From the NCBI GenBank assembly GCA_034440575.1, contig JAOTOL010001655.1, positions 3,488,001 through 3,552,000 of the forward strand: a stretch of DNA of 64,000 nt. Reading direction: 5' to 3'. The translations under genes and the position numbers were made by a program. The DNA comes from Imbricaverruca yamaguchii (taxonomy: Eukaryota > Arthropoda > Thecostraca > Neoverrucidae). Shown one piece after another: positions 45,378 to 56,965 of the stretch. Under the pieces are notes generated by a model. It saw only the letters and a list, made by a program, of their open reading frames with translations. It had not been told where the DNA came from and made no database searches. Position 1 is the first letter of the stretch. Every line of letters starts with the position of its first letter.

Positions 45378-45640
45378 TTCACTGACAATTTGTAGGTGTG
45401 AGTTCACATCTATAGATGTTGTGAACATTGTGACTTAACCTCTACAGATGGCTAACTTACAACGTCACCGCATTTCCTCTGTACGCGCGCTTTTAGGAGG
45501 CGATTCCTAAAAAAATGTTAAGACCAGTTTTCGTGTAGATTGAGATAAAGCCTGTCACACGAGTTCTGTTCCGATAACAAGACCACATTCCTTCTTTGTT
45601 GCAGCGCGTGCCCTGCGCGGGAGGCAAGAGCTGTTCGGAG
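45378..45640 (+). repeat. Downstream copy of the duplicated block, with the intact acceptor
   Basis: Partner of 43857-44945 without the transposon. It contains CTTCTTTGTTGCAG at 45591-45604 and the exon start. Confidence 0.9.
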
Positions 45641-46327
45641 CGGAGGGTCTGCCCTACGACCTAACACCGTCACCAATAGGCACACCTAGCAGTAGATCGC
45701 CAAGTGTGAGCACCGCACCTCCTCCATCTCCGGAAACCGGATCGGCTGCATACACCCAGCCCCATCGATCCTGGGGTCCCTCTACTCTGTCCTTCTGCGG
45801 GCCGCCAGTCTCCACTACCCCTCCTGGTCTCTCTCCTTTCAGCTCTCACTCGTGCCGCTCAGCATCGCTCACCTCTCCATCCAGCCTCTCGTCTTCGTCT
45901 CAGGCTGTCCTCCATCCACGCTCGACTGTGTTTCCGTGGCCGTCGTCCGGGTCGGCGTCTCGCACCTCGTCCTGCTGCTCGCCGGCCGCCGGCTCGTCCG
46001 ACGTGCGCTGGGACCGCGCAGCCTCTCCGGACGAGACTGATTTTCCGTTCCTGTTGGCGCCTGCGACTTCTGAACGGTGTCGGCGACAGGCGTGGACTGG
46101 TCGTGCCAGTCTCGACATCGAGTCGGGCCCGCCGCCGCCGCCGCCGCCGCCGCCGCTGCCGCCGCTGCCGCCGCTGCCGCCGCCGGGAGACGGCTGCGAG
46201 CAGATCGGGTCCTCGCTGCTCAATCGAAGACGGAGACGTCAGTGGTTTCAAGCTTCGGCTGTAGGTGGCAGCACTAGCCGGCCGGTAGATGGCAGGCGCA
46301 GAGGCAAACACGTGGCGTCACATACAG
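45605..46327 (+). CDS. Probable nanos coding exon (Pro/Ser-rich N-terminal region)
   Basis: After the acceptor TTTGTTGCAG the phase-1 frame reads (A)RALRGRQELFGAEGLPYDL, then TPSPIGTPSSRSPS, and stays open for 240 codons to a good donor, ACATACAG|GTCAGT (phase 1), after 46327. The distal part is Pro/Ser-rich with a polyproline stretch coded by CCG repeats near 46131-46180. An earlier end is also possible: GTGAGC after 45705 gives phase 0 and GTGTGA after 45703 gives phase 1. Downstream acceptors exist for both phases (47463 for phase 0, 47491 for phase 1). The long model gives about 356 aa, the short one about 158 aa. N-terminal nanos regions are not conserved, so the assignment rests on strand, order and phase. 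The GC-rich tail may instead be intron. Confidence 0.5.
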
Positions 46328-47463
<1,136 letters not shown>

Positions 47464-47572
47464 CAGCACTTAACCAGCCGTGTATCCGCAGGGAAGCCTA
47501 TATGTACGTTCTGTCGAAAGAACGGGGAGTGCGCCGAGATAGTGACGTCTCACCGCCTGCGGGATGTGTCAG
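47464..47572 (+). CDS. Nanos homologue, first zinc-finger exon
   Basis: Nanos proteins bind RNA with Pumilio and recruit deadenylases to repress maternal and germline mRNAs. This exon carries the first half of the Nanos zinc-finger domain: CTFCRKNGECAEIVTSH, then RLRDVSG. With the next exon it completes CX2CX12HX10C exactly. The acceptor at 47461-47463 (CTGCTTACCAG) is strong and gives phase 0; an alternative CCGCAG acceptor at 47486-47491 gives a shorter exon in phase 1 that still includes the whole finger. The donor is TCAG|GTTTGT after 47572, phase 1, inside the Asp-x-x-Gly segment. Confidence 0.9.
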
Positions 47573-48111
47573 GTTTGTACCCAAACTGCCGATGTCGTGT
47601 ACCGCAGATGTGGAAGCCGAGAGACACCAGGTGGTGGCAGCTGTTACCGTCCTGTGGCTTTGCGAAAGGCATAACTGCAGGCGTTTCTGTGGGATTGTGT
47701 AGGTTTCTGAGTGGTAAAATCGGTCGCTTGCTTGGTTTCACATGAAAATAAGCCGCTTCAAAACGAGTGTGCCCTCCGTACGAATCTGAGACAGTCTCTA
47801 CGGCACTGTGCACTGGCAGATCCAGGGAGGGGCCATTCCGGCTATGCCCTCTCCCGAAGTGCCCAAGGGGGAAGTAGTGTCTTTTGGCCCCGCAACCAAC
47901 AAAAGTAGACTAAATTGAAATGCAGTTTGTGAGACTTAGCCCTATTTAAAACGACATTCTAGTGATGACAACTGACGGTGTGAGCGTTACGTCGCCAACG
48001 TGCTGCGCTCTGGCGGAGGCGACCACAACTAACAGTGTTGGTGCTACGTCGCCGACGTGCTGCACTCTAGCGGAGGCGACCACAACTGACAGTGTGGTAT
48101 TGCGCCGACAG
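47573..48111 (+). other. Nanos intron splitting the zinc-finger domain
   Basis: 539-bp phase-1 intron. Its 3' end is a 57-bp tandem repeat and the acceptor GCGCCGACAG has almost no pyrimidine tract. Confidence 0.8.
47989..48111 (+). repeat. 57-bp tandem repeat running into the splice acceptor
   Basis: Copies start at 47989 and 48046 ('acgtcgcc'). A third partial start near 48102 ('gcgccgacag') is where the acceptor AG lies. Confidence 0.8.
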
Positions 48112-48296
48112 GCCGCGTGACGTGCCCGATCCTCCGTCGGCACGTGTGTGAGGTGTGCCAGAGCACCGGCGACGCGGCTCACACGCGCAGCTACTGTCCG
48201 GTGGTGACAGGAGGCCACCCGCGCCCGACACGTGCCAGCACCACCGTCCAGCTGAAGGGCACACGCCGCAACGCCGCAGGCAAACGACACCTCTAG
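48112..48296 (+). CDS. Nanos homologue, last coding exon (second zinc finger and C-terminus)
   Basis: Phase 1 joins GC to the G left by the previous exon, giving G, then RVTCPILRRHVCEVC and QSTGDAAHTRSYCPVV. The second finger is CEVCQSTGDAAHTRSYC, that is CX2CX7HX4C, exactly the Nanos pattern. The seven residues between the two finger cysteines (PILRRHV) also have the family length. About 27 residues of basic C-terminus follow, ending in TAG at 48294-48296. All eight zinc ligands of the domain are present across the two exons, so the gene is probably functional. The first AATAAA downstream is at 48919-48924. Confidence 0.93.
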
Positions 48297-48924
48297 TTGG
48301 CCTCCTTGCCGATCACTCGGCTGGAAAAGTGTGACGTAGTGTGACGTAGACGCGGCGGTATGGGCAGGTTTTATGACAGGACACGGCAGCAACGATGCGA
48401 GATAGTGCGTCATCTTGGCCGGTTGTGGATCCAGAAAAGCAAGGTGTTCAGAGCCCCTGGGGGCGTGTTCGAGGTGCCTGTGGGCGTCTTGGAATCCAGT
48501 GGGCGTGTTCGGGATTCTTGTCATCTTGTTTTCGGGATTGATGTGAGCGTATTGGAGTCCCAATGGAATATTGGGGTCCAGTGGGGGTATTTAGAGCCAG
48601 TGGGCGTGTTTGAATCCAGTGGGTGTGTTGGGATTCAGTGGTGTGTTGGGAACCAGTGGTCATGTTCGTGGATAGTGTGGACGTCGATGCTCGGATGTCG
48701 ATGACTGACAAGTCACTTTTTGTGAGTGGAGTGTTGCAGATATCTCCCAAATATGATTAATCAAGTTGTACAACGTACTTGCATGTGCTTGGGATGTACT
48801 TTTATGTGCTTGGGATGTACTTTTATGTGCTTGGGATGTACTTTTATGTGCTTGGGATGTACTTTTATGTGCTTGGGATGTACTTTTATGTGCTTGTGAT
48901 GTACTTTTATGTCCTTGAAATAAA
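48297..48924 (+). other. Presumed nanos 3' UTR with two minisatellites
   Basis: 48444-48690 holds a loose 'ccagtgggcgtgttgg' repeat (about 20 bp) and 48781-48918 a regular 21-bp repeat. AATAAA at 48919-48924 could be the poly(A) signal. If so, both arrays are transcribed in the 3' UTR. Confidence 0.4.
48781..48918. repeat. 21-bp minisatellite, about 6.5 copies
   Basis: Unit containing GCTTGGGATGTACTTTTATG, copies nearly identical. Confidence 0.95.
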
Positions 48925-50719
48925 CATTATATATTCTAGTGTGACAGACCGCTGAAGGCGCATTCAAAGCTTAATCCTCGGCCACCGAGAGAATGCCGCC
49001 GGTTTTACCGTCCCAGGGAACACCTCCCACTCCAGTCACTTCACTTGCGATGGAGATAAAGCCACGTGGCAAAGGTGAAAAGGTCAGCATGCTGTTCGCG
49101 ACGAGATGAACCTGCCGCCACACGAATCCAACGCTGCCAAATTGTCATACTCTTGGTCACCCAGTAAACTCATCCTCACAGGAAACCATACACAGTTCAT
49201 ATTCATTCTCACAATAACCAGTAACCTCAATGTAAATCGGATGCGAGATGAACTTCAAGGAACCTCATCACAAATCCAATTAAAGTAGAATCACTTACTA
49301 AATATCAAACTATAGCTTTGCTTCGCATCAATCCATAGCAGGTGTGACTTCATACTATTGAAAGGCCACGCGTATTTGCGGGCCAACATCGGCCAAGGTA
49401 TATATGCACATATATAGCCATTACAGCATCGTACCGAAGGAGGGCGTAAAAGGGGAAATTGCCCCTCCCTTGAGAGGCGGTGGGCTCCGAAGAATCGCGT
49501 CGGGATCTGGAAAAAATGCGTCAGGCCACGAAAAATCACTATGTCGTCCTGAAATTCGCCGGATCCCAAAATCGCATCGCAACACGAACAAATAAACCAG
49601 GCACCACAAAAAATAAATCCCGGCAAGGACATTCACTTTGGAGCTCCACAAATCGCGCGTAAAAGCAAGAAACCATCGAGGATTTCGAAAACGCTCCGTT
49701 CATTTCTGAAATATTAGTCGTGGTGGTCGTGGATTCAAATCATGTGACTTATAACGATGGTGGTACATTGGGACCTTCCACTGAAACAAAGAAGTCATTA
49801 ATTATTTTAGTTAAAATTAGGACTGGGACACTTTGAAAAAAGTGTATGAAATCTACCAACTTTTAAGAATAGAGGTAGGCTGACCCCCACCAAACCTGTT
49901 TGCCCCCCACCCTTGACGCAAGTCCTAGGTACGCCACTGACCTAGGTCAGTTTGATCTGGTGCTGGTACAAGGCATAATGCAATGGACGCACCGAATTCG
50001 CTGACGCTGCCATTCAGACACCCCCCCCACATTCGGTTCCCCATAACTTCTGGGAAACCATTAGGTGTAACCACGAATTAGAAATCGGGGAACAAACCCG
50101 TGACGCGGTAAGTTTGAATAGGATAGAGGGGCTTACCACCGCCTACTCTCCCCCGAAGACAAATCCTTGGGTTTAAGTCACTTCTTTTTCAATGTCATTT
50201 TCAGATGCTTCAATTCAATGCTCAATGTATTTCAATTATTCAGATTTACCATTAGAAATGATATTTTGGGGACTAAAAAGTTCCACCAAAATTAGCAAGC
50301 TCCACTACTTATCACTACCAATGAACATTTAGCATTTTATCGTATGTACTGCATCCGATTTCACGATCACCGTAGAGCAATGCTGCAAGAATGAACGGTT
50401 ATGAACCTCTCTCGCGGTTATGAACTCCGGCTAGTTATAAAATTATGCGCACTCATCTGTTGCCTCTCTTGCAAATTTGACAACTTGCGTTGAACCATAA
50501 AGAGGAAAGCGGACAATTTGAGAAAAAAGTTATTTATTTTGCATATCCGGAACAGCAATGTGGCAATGCAAATTAAAAACTAGCGACGAGAGCACCGTCG
50601 AAGTCTATTACGGATTTCTTGGGGAGCCCTAATCATATAAGACATGAACTGCTTGCTATCCCAACGGCTGTAAACAAAAGTTGATTTGGCCTTCTAAATC
50701 ATTATAAATCCTATTACAC
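48925..50719. other. No gene seen
   Basis: AT-richer spacer. 'ctaggtacgccactgac' near 49924 resembles decayed transposon text. No firm assignment. Confidence 0.35.
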
Positions 50720-51918
50720 TAAATCATTGTGCACACGCGGGACCTTCGACACCTCTCGATATCTCAGCATTCTCATACCGTACGGAAAGCCACGTCGAAT
50801 GACGCCCACATAACATAAATTGAAGCCACATCCGCGAAACGAGAGGACTCTGAAAATCAAACTAACATTTGACTTTGAAGCTTGATCTGACATGTCCCGA
50901 GTTCAAATGCTACTCGAGGGGTGGCCACGGGATATCTCTTGATACCAAGCATGGGTAGCTTTTTGGAGAAAATGAAGATATGGGGGGGGGGGGCGACCGA
51001 AAAAAATGAATTCGACCATTGACTTTAAAAATTAATGTGATTTCTCAACAGTTTGCTAGAGTACGACACGACACGTCGGAGTACGACACGGCACGTCGAA
51101 TGACTCCACTTCATGAAAATTGAAGACACAGCGATGAGGCGCGAGGACTTTGAACAATTCAAATTAACCTTCGGCCTTGTGGTTTAACATTGACATGCCC
51201 CGGTTTGAAATGTTACTTGATGTGCATCACGGCTATTGCTTGGTACCAGATGTGAATAGGTTAGGGCGAAGAAAAGGGTGCGAGGCGACCAAAGGAATCG
51301 GTTTCAACTTTAACCTTAGAAATTTGTTCTATTTGTTAGCATCATAATACAGCACATACCACATCGAATGACACCCACGTGGTACAAATTTAAGCAATAA
51401 CGACGAATCGCGAAGACTTCGGAAAATTCTGGCTAGCCTTTAGCCCTGAGATTTGACCTCGGCATGTCTCGGTTGAAAAAATGTTACTCGAGGGTTCACC
51501 ATAGGCTGTCGCTTGATAGTGGATCTGGGTAGGCTTGGGGGAAATTATAAACAAATGTGAGGCGACCCAAGAAATCAGCTTGACTTTTGCCCCGTAAAGA
51601 TTATTTCTCACTATGAACTTTCTGATACTGCACAACAATGCAACTCGAACGACACGACCCGAATGACATCAATTTTCTGCAAATTGAAGCTATAACGACG
51701 AGCCGTCAGGACATGGAATGACTCAATCATACCTTTGACCGTGACATGCCCGGTTTGAAATGTTACTTGGAGTATTCACCCCTAGTCATTAGGGTGGTCC
51801 AAAAACGAATAATGATATTTCTTTCTCTCCACAGGACTAATTTTATTACACATCACGAAAAGGAATTACACGTAAAACTTCTTCTCTCTATCTCATCATT
51901 TAGGGGTCGCCCCACTTT

Positions 51919-52816
51919 TCACTTTTTCCTCATCAGGTTGGTCTTTGAGGGTGTCGGGATGGCAATTCGGTGTCCGTGAACGAGACGGAAAATGAACTGC
52001 TTCTGACCCTCATCCTTCGTCAGCGTCGCATTGTACGCCTCTGCCAGGGCCACTCCGCGTTCAGCTGCGTCGTTCACCACTATCGGGCTTTTGGCTCTGG
52101 CCTGAAAGTCCTCGAACGGCTTGTCTTTCTTCCAAGCCGAAGGATCCATCTGCAGGAAGCCCGGTTTCACTTCCTGGGCTCCGCATTTCTTCAGGACATC
52201 GAAAACACTATGCACCTTTTGGCGAAGAAGGCATCAAGGCGGATGTCCCGTGCGTCTCCGATTTTTGCCCGGCGTGGGTGATCTTCGGTCGGATTTTCCG
52301 TCTTCATCCGAGTCACGCAATCGGCCTTCATCTTGTCTGGAACCCGGTCGTCCAACGGGGAAAGGCCGACCGAGACTTCCGCCAAGTACCAGAGATGCCA
52401 TTGGAGGGAATTGCTCGCGGTTGCAGCGACATTCATCTGGTTCGTGTACTTCTGGAGTTCAGTCAGCATCATGATGTCGTTGTATGGGGCGTAGGATGAC
52501 AGAGGAGATTCGTGCCAAAATCGGACGTACATCAGGGCAACGAACAGCGAACAACGAACAACTGGTGTCGGAACAGGAATATCTTTAGGCAGTAGAAGCC
52601 TTTTGACATCCACCTCGCCTGGTGCATGGCACCAGGGACACGAAACGATGGTTGAGTCGTTGTGCCCCCTCCGAGGAACAGGGCTGCGAGCTGCAGGAAC
52701 TCGAAGTAGTCCTCGTTCGGACTCTTCGTTGGATCAGCCAGGGCAGATGTCATGTTATCCTCTATCTGACAGCGAAGCTGCCCCAGATGTCCATCGAAGA
52801 GGGTATCCTTACCCAC
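51919..52816 (-). pseudogene. Decayed gene of an uncharacterised invertebrate family, inside the transposon
   Basis: Three minus-strand frames follow each other. The first has YFEFLQLAALFLGG, FRVPGAMHQARWMSKGFYCL and KIFLF. The second has MYVRFWHESPLSSYAPYND and WHLWYLAEVSVGL. The third has SPIVVNDAAERGVALAEAYN and LTKDEGQKQFIFRLVHGHR. From memory, these phrases mark the C-terminal half of unnamed proteins present in many copies in aphids, cnidarians and other invertebrates. Two frameshifts and the missing N-terminal half make this copy a pseudogene. Its position between TIRs suggests the family is transposon-encoded, but no catalytic motif is visible here. Confidence 0.7.
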
Positions 52817-52992
52817 CGTGCACTCCTACTGATTGATGGTTAGCCGGTTGATACTCTTGCTGGCTGATAAAACTTTTTTTTCTCAATAGTTAATAACTAT
52901 TAACTGAATAGTAATAGTATGTTAATAACATACTATTAACCGAAAATAACATTGTTGTTTGAGTTAAAAATAACACCAGTGTACAACAGCAG

Positions 52993-53231
52993 GGTTGCCA
53001 CAATGTCCTTAAACTTTTATTCAGCTTATTTTATAATTGCAATTTGGAAGGAAATTAAACGGCATACATCCTGAGCGATGTTCCTAAGCTAACGTCTTCC
53101 GCTACGTTAAAGCCGTCAGTCTTCTACTACGTTAGTTTAGGAACGCTGGTGAAGATATATGGCATTTAATTTAATTTTAAATGACAATTATAAAATAAGC
53201 GGAATTAAAGTTCAAGGACATTGTGGCAACC
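52993..53231. mobile_element. Palindromic MITE (239 bp) nested in the transposon
   Basis: It starts GGTTGCCACAATGTCC and ends GGACATTGTGGCAACC. The two halves, about 100 bp each, are imperfect reverse complements up to an 'acgt...acgt' centre. No coding content. I could not define a target duplication. Confidence 0.8.
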
Positions 53232-53990
53232 ATGAACATGTACTAACCTCCAAGTGTTGATGGTGCTGCAACGCAAACGCGCGTCGTGACACACACACAA
53301 CGAATACGCGAGCGACGCAATGCACCCACGACCACAGCAACGGTTCAACTGAGTGCAGCACTAATCTATGGCGCACGCAGCAGCGGTTGCGCCAGGTTCT
53401 AAGGGTTAAAAGTTGGGCGACCTCTAAATATAATTGTATCGCGATGAAATTTTGCACACAAGGAGAGGAATGCAACACGAAAAAAGCATTCGTGTGGAGA
53501 AAAAACCAGTGCACTTTGAAAGTTTGCCACTCTTTTTGGATCACCCTACTAGTCATTGCTTGATACCATATTTGGATAGGTTTGAGACAAAACGAAAAAT
53601 AGGCGACCGAATGATCAGCGTGGCCTTCGTCCTTGAAAAATAATATTTCGATTGACTAGGTTCCTGATACTGCATAGGAAGCCACGTCGAATGGCACCCA
53701 TTTGATGGAAGCTTAAGGTATAGCAACCGAATCTCGCATTCAATCGATATCGCTTCAATATCTCCATCCAATAAATCATGCTGACCTTTGACGTAGAAGT
53801 TTGACCTTGACATGTACCAATTTGAAATGTTGCATGATGGTTCACCACAGATTATTGCTTGATACCAAATTTGGGCATGTTTGGGTGAAAGCGAGAAAAG
53901 AATGGGAGGCCACCGAAGAAACCGGTTTGCGTTGAACCTTGGCCGTCAAATGGTAAAGTGAGACCTACGTAATTCATTCCAGCGTGTTCA

Positions 53991-55384
53991 GTACATGTAG
54001 AAGCATTTGTGGTAATTGATTGGAATGATCATAAACCCGTCGCTGAATGCCGATACCAATATAAATACGCCTCTCGCGAGCTCGTTGAATACGAATACGA
54101 ATACGACGTTGCCGTATAATATGACGTTAACTTGACGTACCTGCTTAAGGCTGTCCATCAATATTCAATCAATAGTCTTGAAGATACCCAAAGGCATCCA
54201 GAGTCGCATTTGGTGAAGATATATCAATATACAAACAGGAGAATGCAACTTAAGACGTATAAACCCTTGCGACAATGCAAATTTGTTGCCTAAAAAAGCA
54301 CAATTTTCCACTTAAGTGAAAACAGGAGATGGTCAAGGTTGATTTTATTCAGGAATGGGCTGCAAGCGGAATTTCAAACTATTGCTAATTTCCCATTCGG
54401 ATACTTTGTGATGATAGATAGCCCACGTGAAGCCCGTTGATTGGGTGGATCGGCTTTTATTATTTTAGGTGATTCTCTTGTATACATATTTTTATATACC
54501 TTATAAACGACTAAGTATAATTTGGCGGCGATGATACTCAGGTAGCTGAGGATTGAGTGGGGGGAGGAGGCCCACACAAAATAATGAGGGTGGCAAATCG
54601 ACATTTTTCATAAATTGGGGGCTTGCCCCCCTCCCCACATCATGTGGAAAACTACTGGGGCTAGAAGCACGCAATTTGAATGGCAAGTTACGCTGAAGTG
54701 AACTCGCTTCAGTATAATTTTAATAGCCACATATCGTGAACGCATTGTTCTTTAGCGTCTAATGAGATCGAGATCGGCAACCCCACCGCTGCCAATCCGA
54801 CGAAACCTGTGTGACCTTGAACACTCGTCGGCCGGTCGGGGGACTTTGCATCTCCACAGTTCCTATATTTACCAACCGAGTTCGATTTTCCCTGCATATT
54901 ATAATGCGCCGATCAATTTTTACAATCACACGATTTCATCAGAATATCCCCACCCGTTTATGAAATTTCGTCGAAAAAGCGGCGAGATGTGGGTTCTGTG
55001 TGAAATATGTAGCGCGTACCTATTGAAAAAGCTAAGGTCGCATTATGACCTTGGAAAGATCAACGCCAGCAAGCATATCTTCACTTTACAGGCTTTCATT
55101 CAAATTATCGCTTAGCATCTACGAATGACACGTGTTGGAATTCTGTCTTCACAGATACTGTCGCAATTCTCCCTAACTTGACGAACATCTCTCCCATATG
55201 AGCTTTGCGAGAATCTTCGCTTTACATTGGGCGTTTGTTTTCGTGATTCGCCTGCGGCAGTCTCAGTGTCCCGCTGCCGATAGTTATAATTTAATAACAA
55301 TCAACCGATCCGGTGACCGACATTCTGTACTTGCCCGCTCCTGCTGACTCATTATTACTACATATCACAAAGGGACCCGCCGGA
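53991..55384. other. No gene seen
   Basis: Mixed spacer. A 117-codon + frame at 54762-55115 has no recognisable motif. Confidence 0.35.
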
Positions 55385-55760
55385 AGCAACAGCGCTTCAT
55401 CAGTGGCCGGCGCCGAAGTCCCCCCTCCCCTCCCCCTCACTCTCCGACCGACGCGACGCCGCGCCGCTGCTGCCGCCTAGCGGTCGCCGAGCCAAGCCGG
55501 CAATCGATCGGTCGGCGCGGCGGCGGCGGTCGTCTCTCGCCGCCTGCAAACGGCCGCCGTCCGCCCTTGATACCTGCCGGGCGCCTTCGGCGACACAGGT
55601 GAGCACCAAGCCGGCCGCCCTCGCCGGGGCGGGCCAGCCCGGCCGGCAGGCACGCCCAGCCGCCCCACGCCGCCCCGCCCCGCCCCGCCGCCGCCCCGCC
55701 GCCGCCGCGGCCGGTGAGGCGGCGCGCAACACGTGCTGGGACCGGCCGTGGACGCGCGAC
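55385..55760. promoter_or_regulatory. Isolated CpG-rich patch with a splice-donor-like site
   Basis: Very GC- and CpG-rich sequence between AT-richer flanks. A strong donor-like GACACAG|GTGAGC occurs at 55594-55606 on the + strand. It could be the promoter and first non-coding exon of a gene running to the right, but no following exon was recognised. Confidence 0.3.
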
Positions 55761-56489
55761 AGTCACGCCAACTTCACACCAGTCTTGCGCATGTGACTGG
55801 CGTAGCGAGGCCGGGGAGACTGTCAGCGGTGGTAGGTGACCTGTCCAACAAAAACCCAGAAGTCGGTGTCTGAAGATGCGCCGTATTGATCCGTCTTCTG
55901 CATTGAGATATCAAATTGCTTGATATGGCATGTCAAGATGCGCTGATCTTGATCATCTATTTCGCCTGTTATAGCCGCGTCCGTGGATCCCGCCCGCACA
56001 TATGCCCTATCTTGGTTTCTTTTCTCTTCACAATATTCTCCCCAACTCCTTCATCCCGTGGTTTCGAAATAGGCACAGCTGACGGAATATACTTCACTAA
56101 AAGTACTAAACAATCTGTCACGCGCAAGCTGCAAATATCATGTCCAGCAATTTTCAAAGCATACCTTTTGACACTTGGACTGCATGTTTTGCCTAGCATG
56201 GCCTATGAAGAGATGTTCTTTTCACAATTATGTGCCAACATTTCAGTTCGATGTCATCGAACAATGCGACCCCGCCCGGTCGCACCACTATCGTCTATTT
56301 CTACTCCGCATCACTGCAGGTACATTGCCAGTATCTCAACCTATCACCCTGCTCTATCCCGGCACAGTTGTCTATTTCTCTTCCGTATCACCGCCGATGC
56401 ATTAAAACATCCTAAGCGCATGTTGCCCATCGGAATGCCAAAATTGGGGTAGGGTTCATTCTGGGATGCTGGGAACGATGCCGGCTGAT
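55761..56489. other. No gene seen
   Basis: A 178-codon + frame at 55916-56452 shows no family motif and no codon pattern that convinces me. Confidence 0.35.
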
Positions 56490-56965
56490 GATTGCGATTG
56501 AAGAGGGCAAAGATCAGCCAGCTTGGATGTCGGTAATATTCCGAGTATTATCTTCGTGCAAGGATCAACCAACATGGAATGTTGGTACTATTCCGACTAT
56601 TGTCCCCGTGCAAACAGCCTGCATGGGATGCTGGGAATATTCCGACTATGGTCCTTGCGCAAGGGTCAGTCAGCATGACATGTTGGTCATATTCCGACTC
56701 GTTGTCTGGTGCAAAGCTCAGCCAGTACCGGATGTTGGTGATATTCCGACTATGGTCCTCGTGCGATGATCAGCCAGCATCGGATGTTGATAACATTAAG
56801 ACTATTATCATGCAAGGATCAGCCAGCATGGGATGTTGGTAATGTTCCGATTATTTCTCTCGTGCAAGTGTCAGTTTGGACATGTTGTTAATATTTCGAC
56901 TATTATTATTGTGGAAGGATCAGCCAGCATGGGATGTTGGTAATATTCCAACCATTGTCATCGTG
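56490..56965. repeat. Degenerate minisatellite, about 50-bp unit, about 9 copies
   Basis: Landmarks are 'gatcagccagcatgggatgt' and 'ttggtaatattccgactatt', then 'gtcctcgtgcaa'. Diverged copies. Confidence 0.85.

Larger units (their letters stand above)
51790..53548 (-). mobile_element. DNA transposon, 16-bp TIRs and 8-bp target duplication
   Basis: The left end is TAGGGTGGTCCAAAAA and the right end TTTTTGGATCACCCTA, inverted repeats with one mismatch. The 8 bp 'ctagtcat' occur directly outside both ends (51782-51789, 53549-53556). The host repeat is continuous once the element is removed. Length is 1759 bp. It carries a decayed minus-strand gene (51919-52816) and a nested palindromic MITE. 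An 8-bp duplication would suit hAT-, P- or related superfamilies, but I cannot assign one. Confidence 0.88.
50720..53990. repeat. Degenerate long tandem repeat, unit about 270-300 bp, interrupted by a transposon
   Basis: Recurring landmarks are 'cacgtcgaatgac.ccca' and 'tgacatgccccggtttgaaatgt'. 'attgcttgataccaaat' is a third. The second landmark falls at about 50888, 51192, 51462, 51742 and 53808. Removing the 1.76-kb insertion restores an even spacing. Copies are strongly diverged. Confidence 0.75.

Noticed and set aside
45605..45665. Direct splicing of emc exon 1 (phase 0) to the exon at 45605
   Set aside because: Phase 0 reading gives a stop after 19 codons; the exon needs phase 1 and fits nanos better.
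55916..56452. 178-codon + open frame
   Set aside because: No recognisable motif, no good start context, and codon choice looks like the AT-richer spacer around it.
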